Assembly: GCA_029959085.1 (NCBI GenBank)
Contig: JARWIR010000010.1
Span: 5,911,001 to 5,975,000, forward strand
Source: Nemophila menziesii
Taxonomy: Eukaryota; Streptophyta; Magnoliopsida; Boraginales; Hydrophyllaceae
Reading direction: 5' to 3'
DNA length: 64,000 nucleotides
Shown here: positions 1 to 11,245 of the stretch, one piece after another
Layout of the letters: every line of letters begins with the position of its first letter
Numbering within the stretch: the stretch's first letter is position 1
Made by a program: the position numbers and the translations under genes
Notes under the pieces: generated by a model
Seen by the model: only the letters and a program-made list of their open reading frames with translations
Databases searched by the model: none
Told to the model about the DNA's origin: nothing

Positions 1-565
1 AGGAAGGGGTGTCTAATTATTGAAACACCACATAACGTATAGAATAAGGTTTAAACCTGACAAATCAACCTAACTAGATAATCATTATGGTATGTTTTCA
101 CCACTATCACCATGTTTGGAATTGAATTGCTTAGGGGATTGGCGGCGCTTGATAACCCTAGGTTTAGGCTACATCATGGTTGTCTTGTAGCCTCCTTAGT
201 CGCTCTCAAGGTCTAAGGTATAGGAATTTAGAATCCTGATTATTGCGTATTACATTATTCACCCTTACATGATAGAATAAACACAACTAGTGGGGATTAC
301 TTGCTAATATCTCAGGCCAAACTATCATACTACTTATTCTTCTTTGCTTATTTAATTCTATGTCTTTTAATTTATTAGTTTAATTCTCTATTTCTTAAAA
401 TCAAATAAAAATCTCTTCAGTTTTTTATTTCCTTGCGTATTACTAATCTATTTGTCATATCTACACTTGATAATTTGCATTCATAGTCTCTAAGGAAAAA
501 ATCGTATTTATCAATAAAACTTGCATACGTCCTGTATACTTTTGGAACTGTGGTAGGCAAGGGTG
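1..565 (+). repeat. Athila-type LTR fragment, family D, inverted copy
   Basis: The reverse complement of this stretch follows the family-D LTR at 1286-1718 and 23455-23640 segment by segment. Shared landmarks are GTGGTGTTTCAATAATTAGA, ATTATCTAGTTAGG, TTAGAGACTA and ATATCAAGTG. It therefore has the opposite orientation to the D copy that hosts element A. It is cut by the window edge on the left. No coding sequence is visible. The right boundary near 565 is approximate. Confidence 0.6.
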
Positions 566-604
566 TTTATTTTTGGACTTATTTATATCATAGTTTATCA
601 CACC

Positions 605-1285
605 TTAGCCGACACCAATTATCTTTAGAGTCGCAAACTAGGGATAATTATAAGTATCTAGGTTATTCAATATACTGGCGTATTGATCACCTTAACGGGG
701 GGTTTAGATACAGAACTAGGTAATTGCCGTTGGTATTCGCCAATGACCTTGATAGGCTTGACTAAACAATAGCCAAAGCGGTAAGACTTGAACCATCTGA
801 AAGTACTTTTAATCATCCTGATGGAGTTTAGAATACCTACGAGAGCTCCTTAGTCCACCCTGACGGGGGTAAGGAGACTTTAGAATCCCAACTAGCATAA
901 ATATAGCAATTCATCCCTTAACAGAAAAAATTAATTAAGAAGGTTTGAGGTGAAAACCTAGCGAGACTCAAGTACTACTTCTCTCCTTGCGTCGAACTAT
1001 TTTACTTGCATTATTTTCATTTCAGTTAATTTAATTTGGTCTTTAATTTATTTTTTGCATCTTAGTTATTAAAACAAAACCCCAAACAACTTTATATCAT
1101 TTACTTTTCTTTGTACTTGAAATTATCTCACTATTTGATCTACACCCGAGTTTGTACTAAATCTGTCCCTACGAACGAATCCGATTTATCGGGTTATTAC
1201 TTAGACAACCGTACACTTCAGTTTGTGAGTCCTCAACTTTAGCATATTATTTTATAACACACAAGATCTCACCAACACCCTAGTC
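605..1285 (+). repeat. Truncated Athila-type LTR fragment related to family A, inverted
   Basis: Read as reverse complement, this resembles the first part of the element A LTR: the start with a GTGTGTTATAAA-like motif, then a GTACGGTTGTC-like motif, ATAAATCGGATTCGTTCG and a chain of CCGTCAGGGTG-like motifs. It lacks the GGGAGACATCA end, so only about the first 680 bp of an LTR are kept. No gene is present. Confidence 0.55.
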
Positions 1286-1718
1286 TAGCACGGTACTGCA
1301 AGTATCACAAGACCTATGCTATTTTAATGATAAGAGAATTCGTTCCTCAGAGACTACGAAAGTTAGAGAGAACTTATGCAAATATCAAGTGCAAATATAA
1401 AAGCTAGAATAAATAATACGCAGGAATAAAGAAAAGACAAATAGATTTTAATTTGGTTCTAATAGAATATGAAAAATTAAACTACTAAAGTAAAGATAGA
1501 AAATAAAATATGAGAAACGAAGAGTATTAGAGCTTAGCTCTAGATATAGCAAGTATTTTCCACTAGCCTTGTTTATTCTAATAATGTAAGGGAGAATTAT
1601 GTAGAATTTCAATAACCAGGATTCTAAATTCCGCCCTACCTCGGTCGGGGTGGACTAGGGTGGCGACCTCACAATCACGAGGGGACTTAAATAGGGTGCT
1701 CCTATGCCACTAGGTTCC
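1286..1718 (-). repeat. Family-D LTR, left part, interrupted by element A
   Basis: This is a diverged Athila-type LTR in the same orientation as elements A and B. It includes an ATTCGTTCCTCAGAGAC motif matching the TTCGTTCGCAGGGAC block of the A LTR, and a TCGGTCGGGGTGGAC copy of the internal GTCAGGGTG motif. It stops at the GTTCC target site of element A (1714-1718) and resumes at 23455. Confidence 0.6.
1714..1718. repeat. Target-site duplication of element A (left), GTTCC
   Basis: GTTCC directly precedes the TGG of the left LTR and recurs at 23455-23459 directly after the CA end of the right LTR. A 5-bp duplication is the normal length for Ty3/gypsy integration. Confidence 0.85.
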
Positions 1719-3487
1719 TGGTGGGTCCTGGTGTGTTATAAATAAAGTGCGAAAATAAGGGAACCACTTAACTGCAAGTGTACGGTTGTCCAAGTAATAT
1801 TCGATAAATCGAGTTTGTTCGCAGGGACGGATTAGGCACAACTCAGGTATTAATCAAAAAGTAAGAATAATTGCTTAACAGAAAAATAAAGTAAAGATTT
1901 TTGTTTGCTTTTTCTAAAATAAAAGATGCAAGAAAATAAATTACGGAAATAAAATAAAGCAAATAAAAGCGAATTGAAACTTCAGATGAGAAGGAGTACT
2001 TGATCCTCGCAAGGGTCTCACCTAACCTATCTAATTCATGTTTCTGTTTAAGGGCTAAACTGGTATTATTGTGCTAGTCGGGACTCTAATATCTCCTAGC
2101 CCCCGTCAGGGTGGACCTAAGAGCTATCCTACGGTATTACAAACTCCGTCAGGGTGAATATAAGCTACTTTCAGATGAATAATAATTTACCTCATTGGCT
2201 GCATGGTTAGTTAAGCTTGTCAAGGTCAATAACGGATACTATGCGTCTATTATCTAAGTCTGTAATTAAACCCCCCGTCAAGGTAATCCATACGCCACTA
2301 TATGGAATAGCCTAATTACTATGAGCTAAGTTTGATTCATGACTTCAAAATTAGTAATTAAAACAAAATAATAGTCAACACAAAATACCTAGTCTAATTT
2401 AAACTATTAAATCCCAAATTCAGAAAACATATATTAAACAGAATTAAGTTCAACCCATATAGCGATTCTCAAGTAATAAAGAAATTAGTTCATAACGGAA
2501 TGAAAAACTAAAATTAAATAATTAAAAGACATAGTTTCAAATTACAGAAAGAAAATAAAGAACCTAAAGGTTAAGATGACTGATGATGGAAGAACAGGAC
2601 TCCTCCAGCACTAGCTTCTCCTTGCCTTCTTCTCTGACTTGAAAACCTTAAGCCTCTTGTGTAATTCTCTGAAGTGTGTGAAAGTAGGAGGTTAAGGGGT
2701 GTATTTATAGGTTTTAGAGGACCGTAAGTCGAATTTTCTTGGAGTGGAAGACAAGTTAAAAACTCTTAAATTCGTAACCCTAAATTCTAGGAAAGGTAAG
2801 ATTTTGCTGCTGATTTGATTTGGTCATATCTTTTTCAATACTTATCCGTTTGAGATGTTCCAATATATGAAACTGCTTGTCTTGGAAAGAGCTTTCTATT
2901 GGTTCAAACCACTCGTCCAGATTCCTAGCCAATCGTGAGTTATGAATTAATCTTTAAAACGTGGCTGGAATTTCAGATTCATAAGACAGCTTTATCTTTT
3001 CCTTCTTTGCATATATCTTTCCTAAATCTTCTTATTTCCATGTAAATCTTCTTTCCTTTACTCCTTTATCTTGACTTGGTCTCTAAGCAATTACCATATA
3101 TCTTTTAAAGCTTCATATTAAATAAATAATTAAACCGCATATGCTTAAAAAGAATAAATCAATAAATCAAGAAAACGAAATAGGAAAGTGTACTCTAAAA
3201 ATAGGAACTCGAGTAAAAATCATTTCCTAACACTCTAAATTACACTAAGACTTTATTCTCACTTCTTCTCCTTGTATTGGTCTTTCATGGAATTCAAAAA
3301 CCGATTAACTTTGCATTAAAAATAGTCAAATTTACGCACAAAATCTCAGATTCCGCAAATAGTTAATTTCCAAGGGGAGGAAGTGCAATATGATTAATTA
3401 AGCCTAAAAGTCTATCAAATAAGTCATTTATTCACCTAAAAGGATGTCTCCAAAGGGCTAATAATTAGAACAAATAGGGAGACATCA
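1719..3487 (-). repeat. 3' LTR of element A
   Basis: This is a near-identical partner of 21685-23454. Because the element reads on the minus strand, this left copy is the 3' LTR. It contains several GTCAGGGTG-like motifs near 2103-2285 and a TATAAATA box (plus-strand complement near 2701-2710). Confidence 0.9.
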
Positions 3488-3523
3488 AGACCCCAAACTC
3501 AAACCTTTGTCGTCCCGACAAAG
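3488..3523 (-). promoter_or_regulatory. Polypurine tract and hairpin next to the 3' LTR of element A
   Basis: On the minus strand, GAGTTTGGGGTCT (complement of 3488-3500) abuts the LTR and is the expected polypurine primer for plus-strand synthesis. Just upstream is a perfect 8-bp stem (3505-3512 with 3516-3523) around a 3-nt loop. Element B has the same arrangement with one G-T pair. Confidence 0.6.
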
Positions 3524-4950
3524 TAAAATAAAAACAAAGGATCTTTTAGGTGAACGCATAAGGTAGAATCTAGTAAATACTCCCAAAGCACAACTTAAAA
3601 CAAATTTCATATAGTCTAATCTAGGAATTAATATATACCTACACTTATCATGCAAAAATCAAACACAAAATAATATCAATCAGAAATTAATTTCACAATG
3701 CTAGAAGGTTACGCTTATTACTTATCTCAAGTTGGTGGCTATAGGGTGTTCCTCGATCTTTACTTGCTTTGAACGCTCCACTTAGCATAATCCCTATTAA
3801 CTCACTGTGCATCTAGGAATCACGAGGACTTACGGTTTTAGCATAGGCTGAAGGACGGTATGGTATGTATATTTGGTAAATTTGAAGTGAGCTTTTGGCT
3901 CTCTCCTCACTTACCATCAACAAACTGTCCAAGAGCTTGAGTTTACACTCGAATAACGTTCTCACTCAACCCAATTAACGCGCTTAATTAGTGTCCCCAA
4001 ATTAACCCAATAAGCACTGAGGATGATTCACATAAAAAATTCCCTTTTGCCGGTCCGAATTTTCTTTTCAAATCATTTATTTTTTTCTCTCTTGTATAGC
4101 TATGACTCTCGTTTTTAATGTTTGAGATATCATGCTATTTTTTATAGTTATGCCTATTCATAACTTGAGCTCGTAGCTTCTTTTCCATTCACTATTACCC
4201 CGGCAAAGGGTTACAATATAAAAAACCTGTGAATCATCATTATGTATAGCACAAAGCATCATTGATAAGCTCAAAAATCCCAACCCAATATAAATTCCCA
4301 TATAGTGGACCCACCACCCAAAACTCAAGCTCAAGACAGGAAGTCTCAGGATCGTGATTCAAGTGCGGGTCATATGGTCATGCCTAACAATCTAAAGGGA
4401 TATTGGCTTATAATGTGGAGACAAAAGAAGGCTTAAAGGCAAAAAATTTGTCTAAGAAGGATATAATTAATTCAGGGATAGACGGCCAAAAAGGATTCAA
4501 AGGGCTAACAAAGAACTGCCTCTATCATCTTCCTATCTACACAACTTGCTTCTAGTTCATACCTAAGTAGGTTATCTACTCATTTAGATCTCACGTTCTA
4601 CAAACCACCCATTATCCTTAAGCACAAGTTTACTTCTTTTGCATTGTTCATCAATTTTTCCTATCAATTATCTCATATTTGCATGCAATCAAAGTACAGT
4701 TTCATACTAACTCCTAAAGTCAACTATTTTCTATCATAAATTCATAAAAAGCATGCTTGATGGGGGCATTTACAATCTCTACAGTCAACGAAACCCTAAG
4801 ATTAATTTTATTGAAAGCATGTAAATCACAAAAAATTGGATGAGGCAACGAACCCCACCCCAAACTCAAAAGTGAGTCGTGTCCCCACGACTCGAAAAAG
4901 ACTCAATAAAGCAATAAAATTAAACTAAACTACCTAACTAGTGCCTACAA
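3524..4950 (-). other. 3' noncoding block of element A
   Basis: About 1.4 kb lie between ORF3 and the 3' LTR without a usable reading frame. The block is collinear with 8500-9860 of element B, for example around 3880-3910 (GAAGTGAGCTTTTGGCTCTC) and 4340-4560. It contains a perfect 7-bp stem at 4874-4893 (GAGTCGT / ACGACTC) and a copy of CCCCAAACTC at 4858-4867. Its role is unknown. Confidence 0.55.
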
Positions 4951-4954
4951 TCAA

Positions 4955-5311
4955 TTAAGAAGAAGAATTAGAACGGGGTACCTGGCCATAAAGATCCATC
5001 ATATCCTCCTCCTCCGAAGAAGAATTATTATCAATATCCATGTTCAGAGTTACCTTATCCCTTGTTGAATTCATCTTAACAATTTCCTCCCAAAGTGCTA
5101 TGACTTGTTTTCTTAGATGATCAATTTGTTGTTGATATTTGATAGCCCATGGGGGTGTATAAGAATCATTCTGAGAAGAGGAAGAAGAACCTTGATCTTG
5201 GATTGGTGTCTTTTCTTTAGGCTTTGATTGTACCTTCATCCTAGCTATGAATTTCTTGTGTAGTGGTGGTGCAGGTGCCTTTTCTTCTAGTTTCTCTTCA
5301 GTACTCATCAA
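4955..5311 (-). CDS. Short ORF3 remnant of element A (118 aa, unknown function)
   Basis: An open frame of 118 codons occupies the place held by ORF3 in element B. The protein has a charged N terminus rich in Lys, Glu and Pro, a serine run (residues about 41-46), a possible short coiled coil (about 58-80) and an acidic tail (about 92-105). The Transposase_32-like region seen in element B ORF3 is missing, so it looks like the end piece of a shortened ORF3. CCCCAAACTC copies lie on both sides (4858 and 5423). I do not recognise a domain; expression is unknown. Confidence 0.45.
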   Translation of the reverse strand: MMSTEEKLEEKAPAPPLHKKFIARMKVQSKPKEKTPIQDQGSSSSSQNDSYTPPWAIKYQQQIDHLRKQVIALWEEIVKMNSTRDKVTLNMDIDNNSSSEEEDMMDLYGQVPRSNSSS

Positions 5312-5785
5312 GATTGATGGCCTTTTTAATTGTACAACCAGGCAAATTCTTGTTCTTCCCTAGAGTATAACACTTCCTCTTATAATCCATAGCATCTGAT
5401 CTGTTTGTCATGGTTGAATTGACCCCAAACTCAAGTTATACCAAGGATAGAATAAAGTTAAGAGAACTTGGTATAGCTTGAGTTTCTTGCTTGGATTAGA
5501 TGAAGGAAGTTGTTTTCTTGATGAATCTTGGAAGAATTCTTGAAAGCTTGATAATCTTGGTTGTGTTTAATGGTGTTTTGTGATGAATTTGATGAAGATG
5601 ATGTGTTTGTGGAGGATGGAGGAGAGAATTATTGATGTTAATGTGTTTGTTGTGGAGGTTTAATCAAGCTTCAAGGTGTTTTTATAAGGTTGGGAGCTGG
5701 AAAATTCGTATGGAAGAGGCTAGGGTTTGATTGTGTTAAGGTAAGAGTTGTATTAGGTAACAAACTCTTCAAAACCGCCATAGCT

Positions 5786-6025
5786 GCGGTATACCGGACC
5801 GCGCATCGACGAAAATTTTCTTCTCTCGGTAATAAACCCGATCTTCATACCCGTGGCACGGGTTTTCCCACCTGCGGTTTACCGGAGGTATGGCCCGGTA
5901 TACCGGACCGCACATCGACAAATTTTTCTCATCTCGGTATAAAACCCGTGTTAGTAACCCGTGGCACGGGTTTTCTTCCTGCGGTATACCGGGGTTCTTG
6001 CGCGGTATACCGGACTTCGCGCCGA
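5786..6025 (-). repeat. GC-rich minisatellite in element A, about 108-bp period
   Basis: About 2.2 units start at 5786, 5895 and 6002. Each opens with the dyad GCGGTATACCGG and includes an ACCCGTGGCACGGGTTTT palindrome. GC content is far above the surroundings. The array lies between the end of pol and ORF3, the same place as the unrelated minisatellite in element B. Short ORFs crossing it on both strands are by-products of the repeat. Confidence 0.75.
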
Positions 6026-6204
6026 ATTTTTCCAATGTGTTTCTTCTTTCGTTTCCTAGCACCCCAAACTCGATTCCTGCACCAATAACACACTACCTTT
6101 CTCATTTCTTTTAAAAGTAGACACTAAAACTCGACACTAACTTATAATTATACACTAGGAATTGAAAAACTTAAAGTAATAAACTAATATACAATGACAT
6201 GGAT

Positions 6205-6245
6205 TTTGTTTAACGTCGTTAAGCTCGACGGGTTACCTCTCGAAT
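6205..6245 (-). promoter_or_regulatory. Conserved block after the end of pol in element A
   Basis: TTAACGTCGTTAAGCTCGAC followed by GGGTTACCTC occurs here and at 12197-12226 in element B, just past the integrase end in both. It is almost unchanged although the adjoining integrase tails differ. This fits a cis-acting site such as a splice or RNA-processing signal, but the function is inferred from position and conservation only. Confidence 0.5.
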
Positions 6246-6252
6246 CATTTTT

Positions 6253-6876
6253 TCACATAACCTCCCCAGCAGTGAGTGAGGTTATTGCTACACGGAATTT
6301 GCATACCTTAGCTTTTATGACCACCAGTTGATTCGAAATAACCTTTGTGACCATGAACGGTCCTTGCCAAGAACTCTTTGCTTCGCGCGTTTTCGGAGGA
6401 GGATCAGGCTTCTTCAATGCAACCTCTTCGCCTACTCTGAACCCCCTTTTCTTTCTTTCTTTATTAGGTTCTTTAGGAACCTTCATATTACGCCCTTTTT
6501 ATTTCTTCTTCACATGATCAAGGTGTGGATTTCTCTTAGGATATGGAGGATTCTTATTAGGTGGTTTCTTTCTGAGCTCGCTTTCCTCCATTCCTAAGGT
6601 TTCCACAACCTTAGTTGGCTCATGTTCAATCACATCAATCCGAAAACAATCCACCTTGGAATCCGGAAACTTCATTGTCTTAAACACGTTAAATTTTTCC
6701 TCCTCGTCTTGAATACGCATAATCAATTCACCGTTTTATACATCAATCAAAGTACGCCCCGTGGCTAGGAATGGTCTTCCCAAAATAATGGGGACATTCC
6801 TATCCGCGTCGTAATCAAGTATAACAAAATCAACAGGAAAGATTAACATACTAGCCTTGACGAGGACATCTTCTAG
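6253..6876 (-). pseudogene. Element A: protease C-terminal part fused to integrase tail, with RT/RNase H/integrase deleted
   Basis: Read leftwards from the element B insertion, the frame continues the aspartic protease region ([14 protein letters not shown], then MRIQDEE) to a segment matching the linker before RT (FRIDVIE). It then passes, with stops, into an integrase C-terminal module (FRVGEEVALK and SSWQGPFMVTKV, about residues 18-50 of the 6253-6486 frame). About 3.5 kb of RT, RNase H and integrase core present in element B is missing between. Stops lie near 6730 (TAA) and around 6487-6500. Confidence 0.75.
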
Positions 6877-6881
6877 TCTTC
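6877..6881. repeat. Target-site duplication of element B, TCTTC
   Basis: TCTTC precedes the left LTR and recurs at 19439-19443 after the CA end of the right LTR. The interrupted protease frame of element A is continuous across the two sites. Confidence 0.85.
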
Positions 6882-8446
6882 TTGTGGTCCTTTTTGTGTT
6901 CTAAAATAAATGCAAAAGTAATTGTACCACAACCGCAAGTGTACGGTTGTCCCAAGTAGTAATAAGTGATTCTAGGATCGTTCGCAGGGACGGTTTGGTT
7001 AATCACAATGCTTATCCACTAATGAATGATTGCACTTATGAAAGCAAATAAGATAAAATGATTGATTTGATTTTTGTATTAATCCTAGGTAATAAAAGAC
7101 TAAATGGAAAATGCAATTAAAGGCTAAGACGCAAGTAAAATTATGTAAAACGCAAGTATGAGAAGATCGCACTTGAGAACGCAAGGGGTCTTCCTAATCC
7201 TATTTCGTAACCTATGCTGTTTAAGGGTTAAATTGGTCAATTACAATGGTCGGGATTCTAAATTCCTTATACCCCCGTCAGGGTGGACTATAAGGCTATC
7301 CTAGAGTGTCACTAGTCCCGTCAGGGTAAATATGATCCACTTTTGGATGTTTAAGTTAATTACCTCATTGGCCCTAGAATTAGCTAAGTTCGTCAGAATC
7401 AATAACTTCTATTCTAGATTGAATAAATATTTCTGTACCTAAACCCTCCGTCAGGATGATCCAATCGCCACTAATTGGAATAGTCTAGATACTAACACCT
7501 GTTCTTAGTTCATGACTCTAATAACAATAAATAATCTTAATTTATCGAAAAGAGTAAAAGACACAATCTAATTTAATTTAACAGAAACCCAAATTCAACA
7601 TATGATATTCAATACGATTGGGAATTACCCATATAGCATTCTCAAGCACTAAAGTGTGTTTAGCTCATAATAATTAAAAGAAAAACTAAATTAAATAAAA
7701 TAGAATTCATATTGTCTTACAAAATTAAAGATAAAAGAACCTAATTTCCGGAATTGGAATGACTGAGAACGGAGATATAGACCCTCTCCACCTCTTGCAG
7801 CTTCTTCTTTCTTCCTTCTGTTGCTTCTCTCTGATGTTTAATCTTGTAGAATGTGAATTGTTGTGAAAATAGAAGTCAAAGGCTCCTTTTATAAGTGGAA
7901 AAACGGATTAGGGCTTGGACTTAAGAATAAAACACTAATTAAATGTCCAAGCCCAATTTCTAAGTCCAAAATCCCGTAACTGCTGATACACCTTCACTAA
8001 AACGGCTTTTCCCGCTTCGTTATGACTCCGATTGACTTGATTCCAGTTGCTGAAGTTCTGTAACTCGATAAGGAATGTTTTCTCTTCAAAGGTCAGCGGC
8101 TGAATCGTCTCTTAAATGTCTCGAAATCAGCAATCTATGGCCTGGAAAATAGATTTGTAGCTCTAAAAATAATTTCTTTCGAGATTTATCTCCAATTCTT
8201 GACTCCATATCACGATCTTTGACTCTCCTCTCGGATTCCATTCCTAGCTAATATTTAAAACCTACAAACTTTTCACTAAAATACACAAGATTACGCGCAA
8301 AAGTTTAATAAATCAAAAATACTAGAAATAAAATAGGAATTCCGGATTATTGCATTTTTAACTCAAAAGTCTATCAAATTAATCAAATAAACACCAAAAA
8401 TGATGTCTCCTAAGGGTCGAAAATAAGAACAATTAGGGAGACATCA
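6882..8446 (-). repeat. 3' LTR of element B
   Basis: This 1565-bp copy matches 17874-19438 and ends in AGGGAGACATCA. It starts TTGTGGTCC where the partner has TGGTGGTCC. Repeated GTCAGGGTG-like motifs lie at about 7273, 7320, 7395 and 7450. A TATA motif (TTATAAAAGG on the minus strand) is near 7888-7897. Confidence 0.92.
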
Positions 8447-8482
8447 AGACCCCCAACGCAAACCTTTGTCGTCCTGACAAAG
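8447..8482 (-). promoter_or_regulatory. Polypurine tract and hairpin next to the 3' LTR of element B
   Basis: The minus strand reads GCGTTGGGGGTCT up to the LTR, a diverged form of the tract in element A. The hairpin stem at 8464-8471 with 8475-8482 is the counterpart of the one at 3505-3523 and has one G-T pair. Confidence 0.55.
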
Positions 8483-9860
8483 AAAAGCAAAACAAAACAA
8501 AACAAGGGGTAGAAGTAACGCAAAAACAAATAGAAGCTAGCAAATACACCTAAAGCAATTCTTAAGATAAATCTCATATAGCAAAACTCTAGGAACTAAT
8601 ATACACATACATTTATCATGCAAAATCGAACATAAATAATCTCAATCATAAAATTAAAGTTGCAATGGTTGAAGGTTACACTTGTACTCATATCTGTATG
8701 ATGGCTATAGGGTGGTCATTAATCCTACCTCGCTTTGAACGCTCCACCTAGTATATTCCCTATCAACAGAATCATAGATTCACTATGCACTTAGGAATCA
8801 CGAGGTCTTTACGGTTTTAATAATGGCTTAAGGACGGTGTGGATATATATATTTGGTAAATTTGAAGTGAGCTTTTGGCTCTCTCCTCGCTTACCATCAA
8901 CAATGTCATCGAGCTTGAGTTTACGCTCAAAAATGTTCTCAGTCACCCATTTGACGCACTAATGTTGCGTCCCCAATGTCAACCCAATAAAATTAAGATG
9001 ATTTCCAAAAAATATTCCACTTTGCCGATTTATTTATTTATTTATTTTTTCATTTCTTTTCTTCTTCATTTTTTTGTACAAGATACCCATGACCATTATT
9101 TTGATGTGAAAAGTAATGTCTCTTATAATTTATTTTTTTTCTTTTTCAAATCTCGGCAAAGGTTTACAAATAATAATATCATCTTTTATTTTTGTGCCTC
9201 AATACAAACACATATAATCCCTTCCCAATGTAAATTCCCAACTGTGGACCCTCCACCCCAAACTCAACCTCGAGACAAGTCTCAGGGTTGTGATTCAAGT
9301 GCGGTTCATTTGGTCATGCCTAATAATCTAAAGGATATTGGGCTTATATCGTGGCTACAAAAGAAAAGGCTTAAGGCTCAAAATTTGGCTAAGACGGATA
9401 AAATTATAATAAGGGATAGCAAGCTAAAAGGTTTCAAATGGCTAACAAAGAACTGCCCCTATCATTTTCCTAAGTACATAGCTTGTCTTTAGTTCATATC
9501 TAGGTGGATTCTCTACTAATTAGGATTTCACGTTCTACACACCAAACATATTCCTTAAGTACAAGCTTACTTCATTTGCATTGTTCATTAATTTTTCCTA
9601 TCAACTACCTATGTTCGCATGCAATTCTAAATGCGTTTTATATTATTCCCTAAAGTCCACTATTTACTATCATTGATTCATCAAAAGTATTCTTAAAGGG
9701 ACTTTTAAAATCTTCTACAGTCAAACGCAACTCCGAAAATTATTTTATTGAAAGCAAATAAAACATATAACACATAAAAAACTGGGATGAGGCAACGAAC
9801 CCCACCCCAAACTCAAAAATGATCGTGTCCCCACGACTCGAAAAGACTCAACGCAAGAAA
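8483..9860 (-). other. 3' noncoding block of element B
   Basis: This is the counterpart of 3524-4950 in element A and is collinear with it. It carries CCCCAAACTC at 9256-9265 and 9805-9814 and a T-rich stretch at 9025-9150. On the opposite strand it is spanned by a 205-codon ORF listed separately. Confidence 0.55.
8875..9492 (+). CDS. Candidate antisense ORF in the 3' block of element B (205 aa)
   Basis: An uninterrupted frame runs opposite to gag-pol between ORF3 and the 3' LTR. The protein has a hydrophobic middle (about residues 52-70) coded by a T-rich tract and a basic C-terminal part (about 155-200). Antisense ORFs in this position are known from other plant Ty3/gypsy elements (Tat lineage), but I do not recognise this sequence. 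The matching stretch in element A (about 3880-4560) is similar at the DNA level but broken by stops. The frame may therefore be fortuitous. Confidence 0.3.
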   Translation: MALSSLTINNVIELEFTLKNVLSHPFDALMLRPQCQPNKIKMISKKYSTLPIYLFIYFFISFLLHFFVQDTHDHYFDVKSNVSYNLFFFFFKSRQRFTNNNIIFYFCASIQTHIIPSQCKFPTVDPPPQTQPRDKSQGCDSSAVHLVMPNNLKDIGLISWLQKKRLKAQNLAKTDKIIIRDSKLKGFKWLTKNCPYHFPKYIACL

Positions 9861-9865
9861 ATAAA

Positions 9866-11245
9866 CTAAACTAAACTAAAACGCGGAAGGGATAGAAAAC
9901 GTATCTTAACCAGTGGCTGGTCATCGGTGTTGCGTCCAAGAACTTTCTCCTTCGTAAGTAGACCATAGGTGGCGTGTTGAATTGTGCTCACCCCCATTAA
10001 CATGTTTCGGAGAAGTTCTAACTCTTTTGTAACGTTTCCCAAATATGCAATCATCTTCACATGGTTCTCTTCTAACACCTTCACTTTCGCTTCCAACTCG
10101 TTAGTGGTATGCATCTTCTTCTTTGGAGGAGCTCTAGGAGTTCGTACTGCTCTTAACACTTCATCATGAATGTTCTGAACCAAAGCTATACCCATGGTCT
10201 CACTAACTACAACACGGTCAATCTCTGCGTCTTTACGCGGAACTTTTGCGTCTAAGCACAAAGTAGTGATGGTACAAGGAAATTTGAGATTTTGTTGTGA
10301 AGTAGGAATTCTAGCAAATTCCATGATGGTATCATATATCACACGAGCAACATCCATAGGTTTCTCCTCAATAATACACTTGATAAACAAAAGGTGCTCC
10401 TTCTTCACTTCCGATATGTGTTTATTTTCGAAGAAGGTAGGGATTATGAAATGGGACCATACCTTAGCACATGGTAACAAATTACTACTATACATCTATC
10501 CAGGATATCTCTCTCCTTTGGGAATTTGGTGGGCCCTATTAACAAGCACTTTTCCCCAAAGGGACTCATAATCAAAAGAAGGTTCTTTTAGGGACTCTTG
10601 GAAAGGACATATTCCAGAAAATTCGGGTAATTTCAATGATTTACGAATAAGCTTAACGGAGAAAGGAACTACCTTTTTGCGAATAACAACTGCTTCTTTT
10701 GAGAAGGCGATTCCTTCATAAAAATCTCGCACCAAGGTAGGAATATACTCAAGCTTCCTTTCTCTCAATGCTTTCCAACCCAATTTATCACAAGTAATAC
10801 CATAATCTTTATAAGCACTAGTCATAATACCCTTAGGAAGATTCATCTCCTCACCAAACTTCAAAAATTGAATTCTATCACGAACCTGAGTATCCCATGG
10901 AATGAACACTCTCTTAGGCTTTTGAGCCCATGTTTTCCTACGCGGAGGTTTCTGTTGTTGCACGGGTTCTTCGGGAACTTGTTCTGTTTCTTCCTCAATC
11001 TCTTCTTCAACTTCTTCGTCACTTTCTTCATCACTTTCTTCATCACTTTCATCAATTAACCTACTCTTTTTCGGATTAGCCTTACTTGGATTCTCCTTTC
11101 TTTTCGGAGCAATTGGGATTTGTTCAGTCTTTTTGGATCGCGAATCCGGAATCTCAATTGCTTGCTCTGGGCTAGCTCCAACATTGTTCCTGTTTCTTGG
11201 TATGTTTCTCCGATAGTTACACATGGAAGCAGTTCTGTTAGTCAT
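9866..11245 (-). pseudogene. ORF3 of element B: putative plant transposon protein (Transposase_32-like), one in-frame stop
   Basis: Two frames in the same phase (11245-10496 and 10495-9866) are split by a single TAG at 10496-10498. The first part has a basic N terminus, an acidic repeat of ESDEE units (about residues 66-90) and a region with LVRDFYEGIAF and VPFSVKLIRKSLKLPEF. The second continues with W-H-F...PT, a helical block and LKFPCTITTLCLDA. This succession is typical of the protein found after pol in Athila elements (Pfam PF20167 type). A coiled coil follows at about residues 128-165 of the second part. Function of the family is unknown; an envelope role has been proposed for this position in Athila elements but nothing here shows it. 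Confidence 0.7.

Noticed and set aside
5690..6114. Overlapping ORFs on both strands over the GC-rich repeat
   Set aside because: They are generated by the palindromic minisatellite and show no protein-like conservation between the units.
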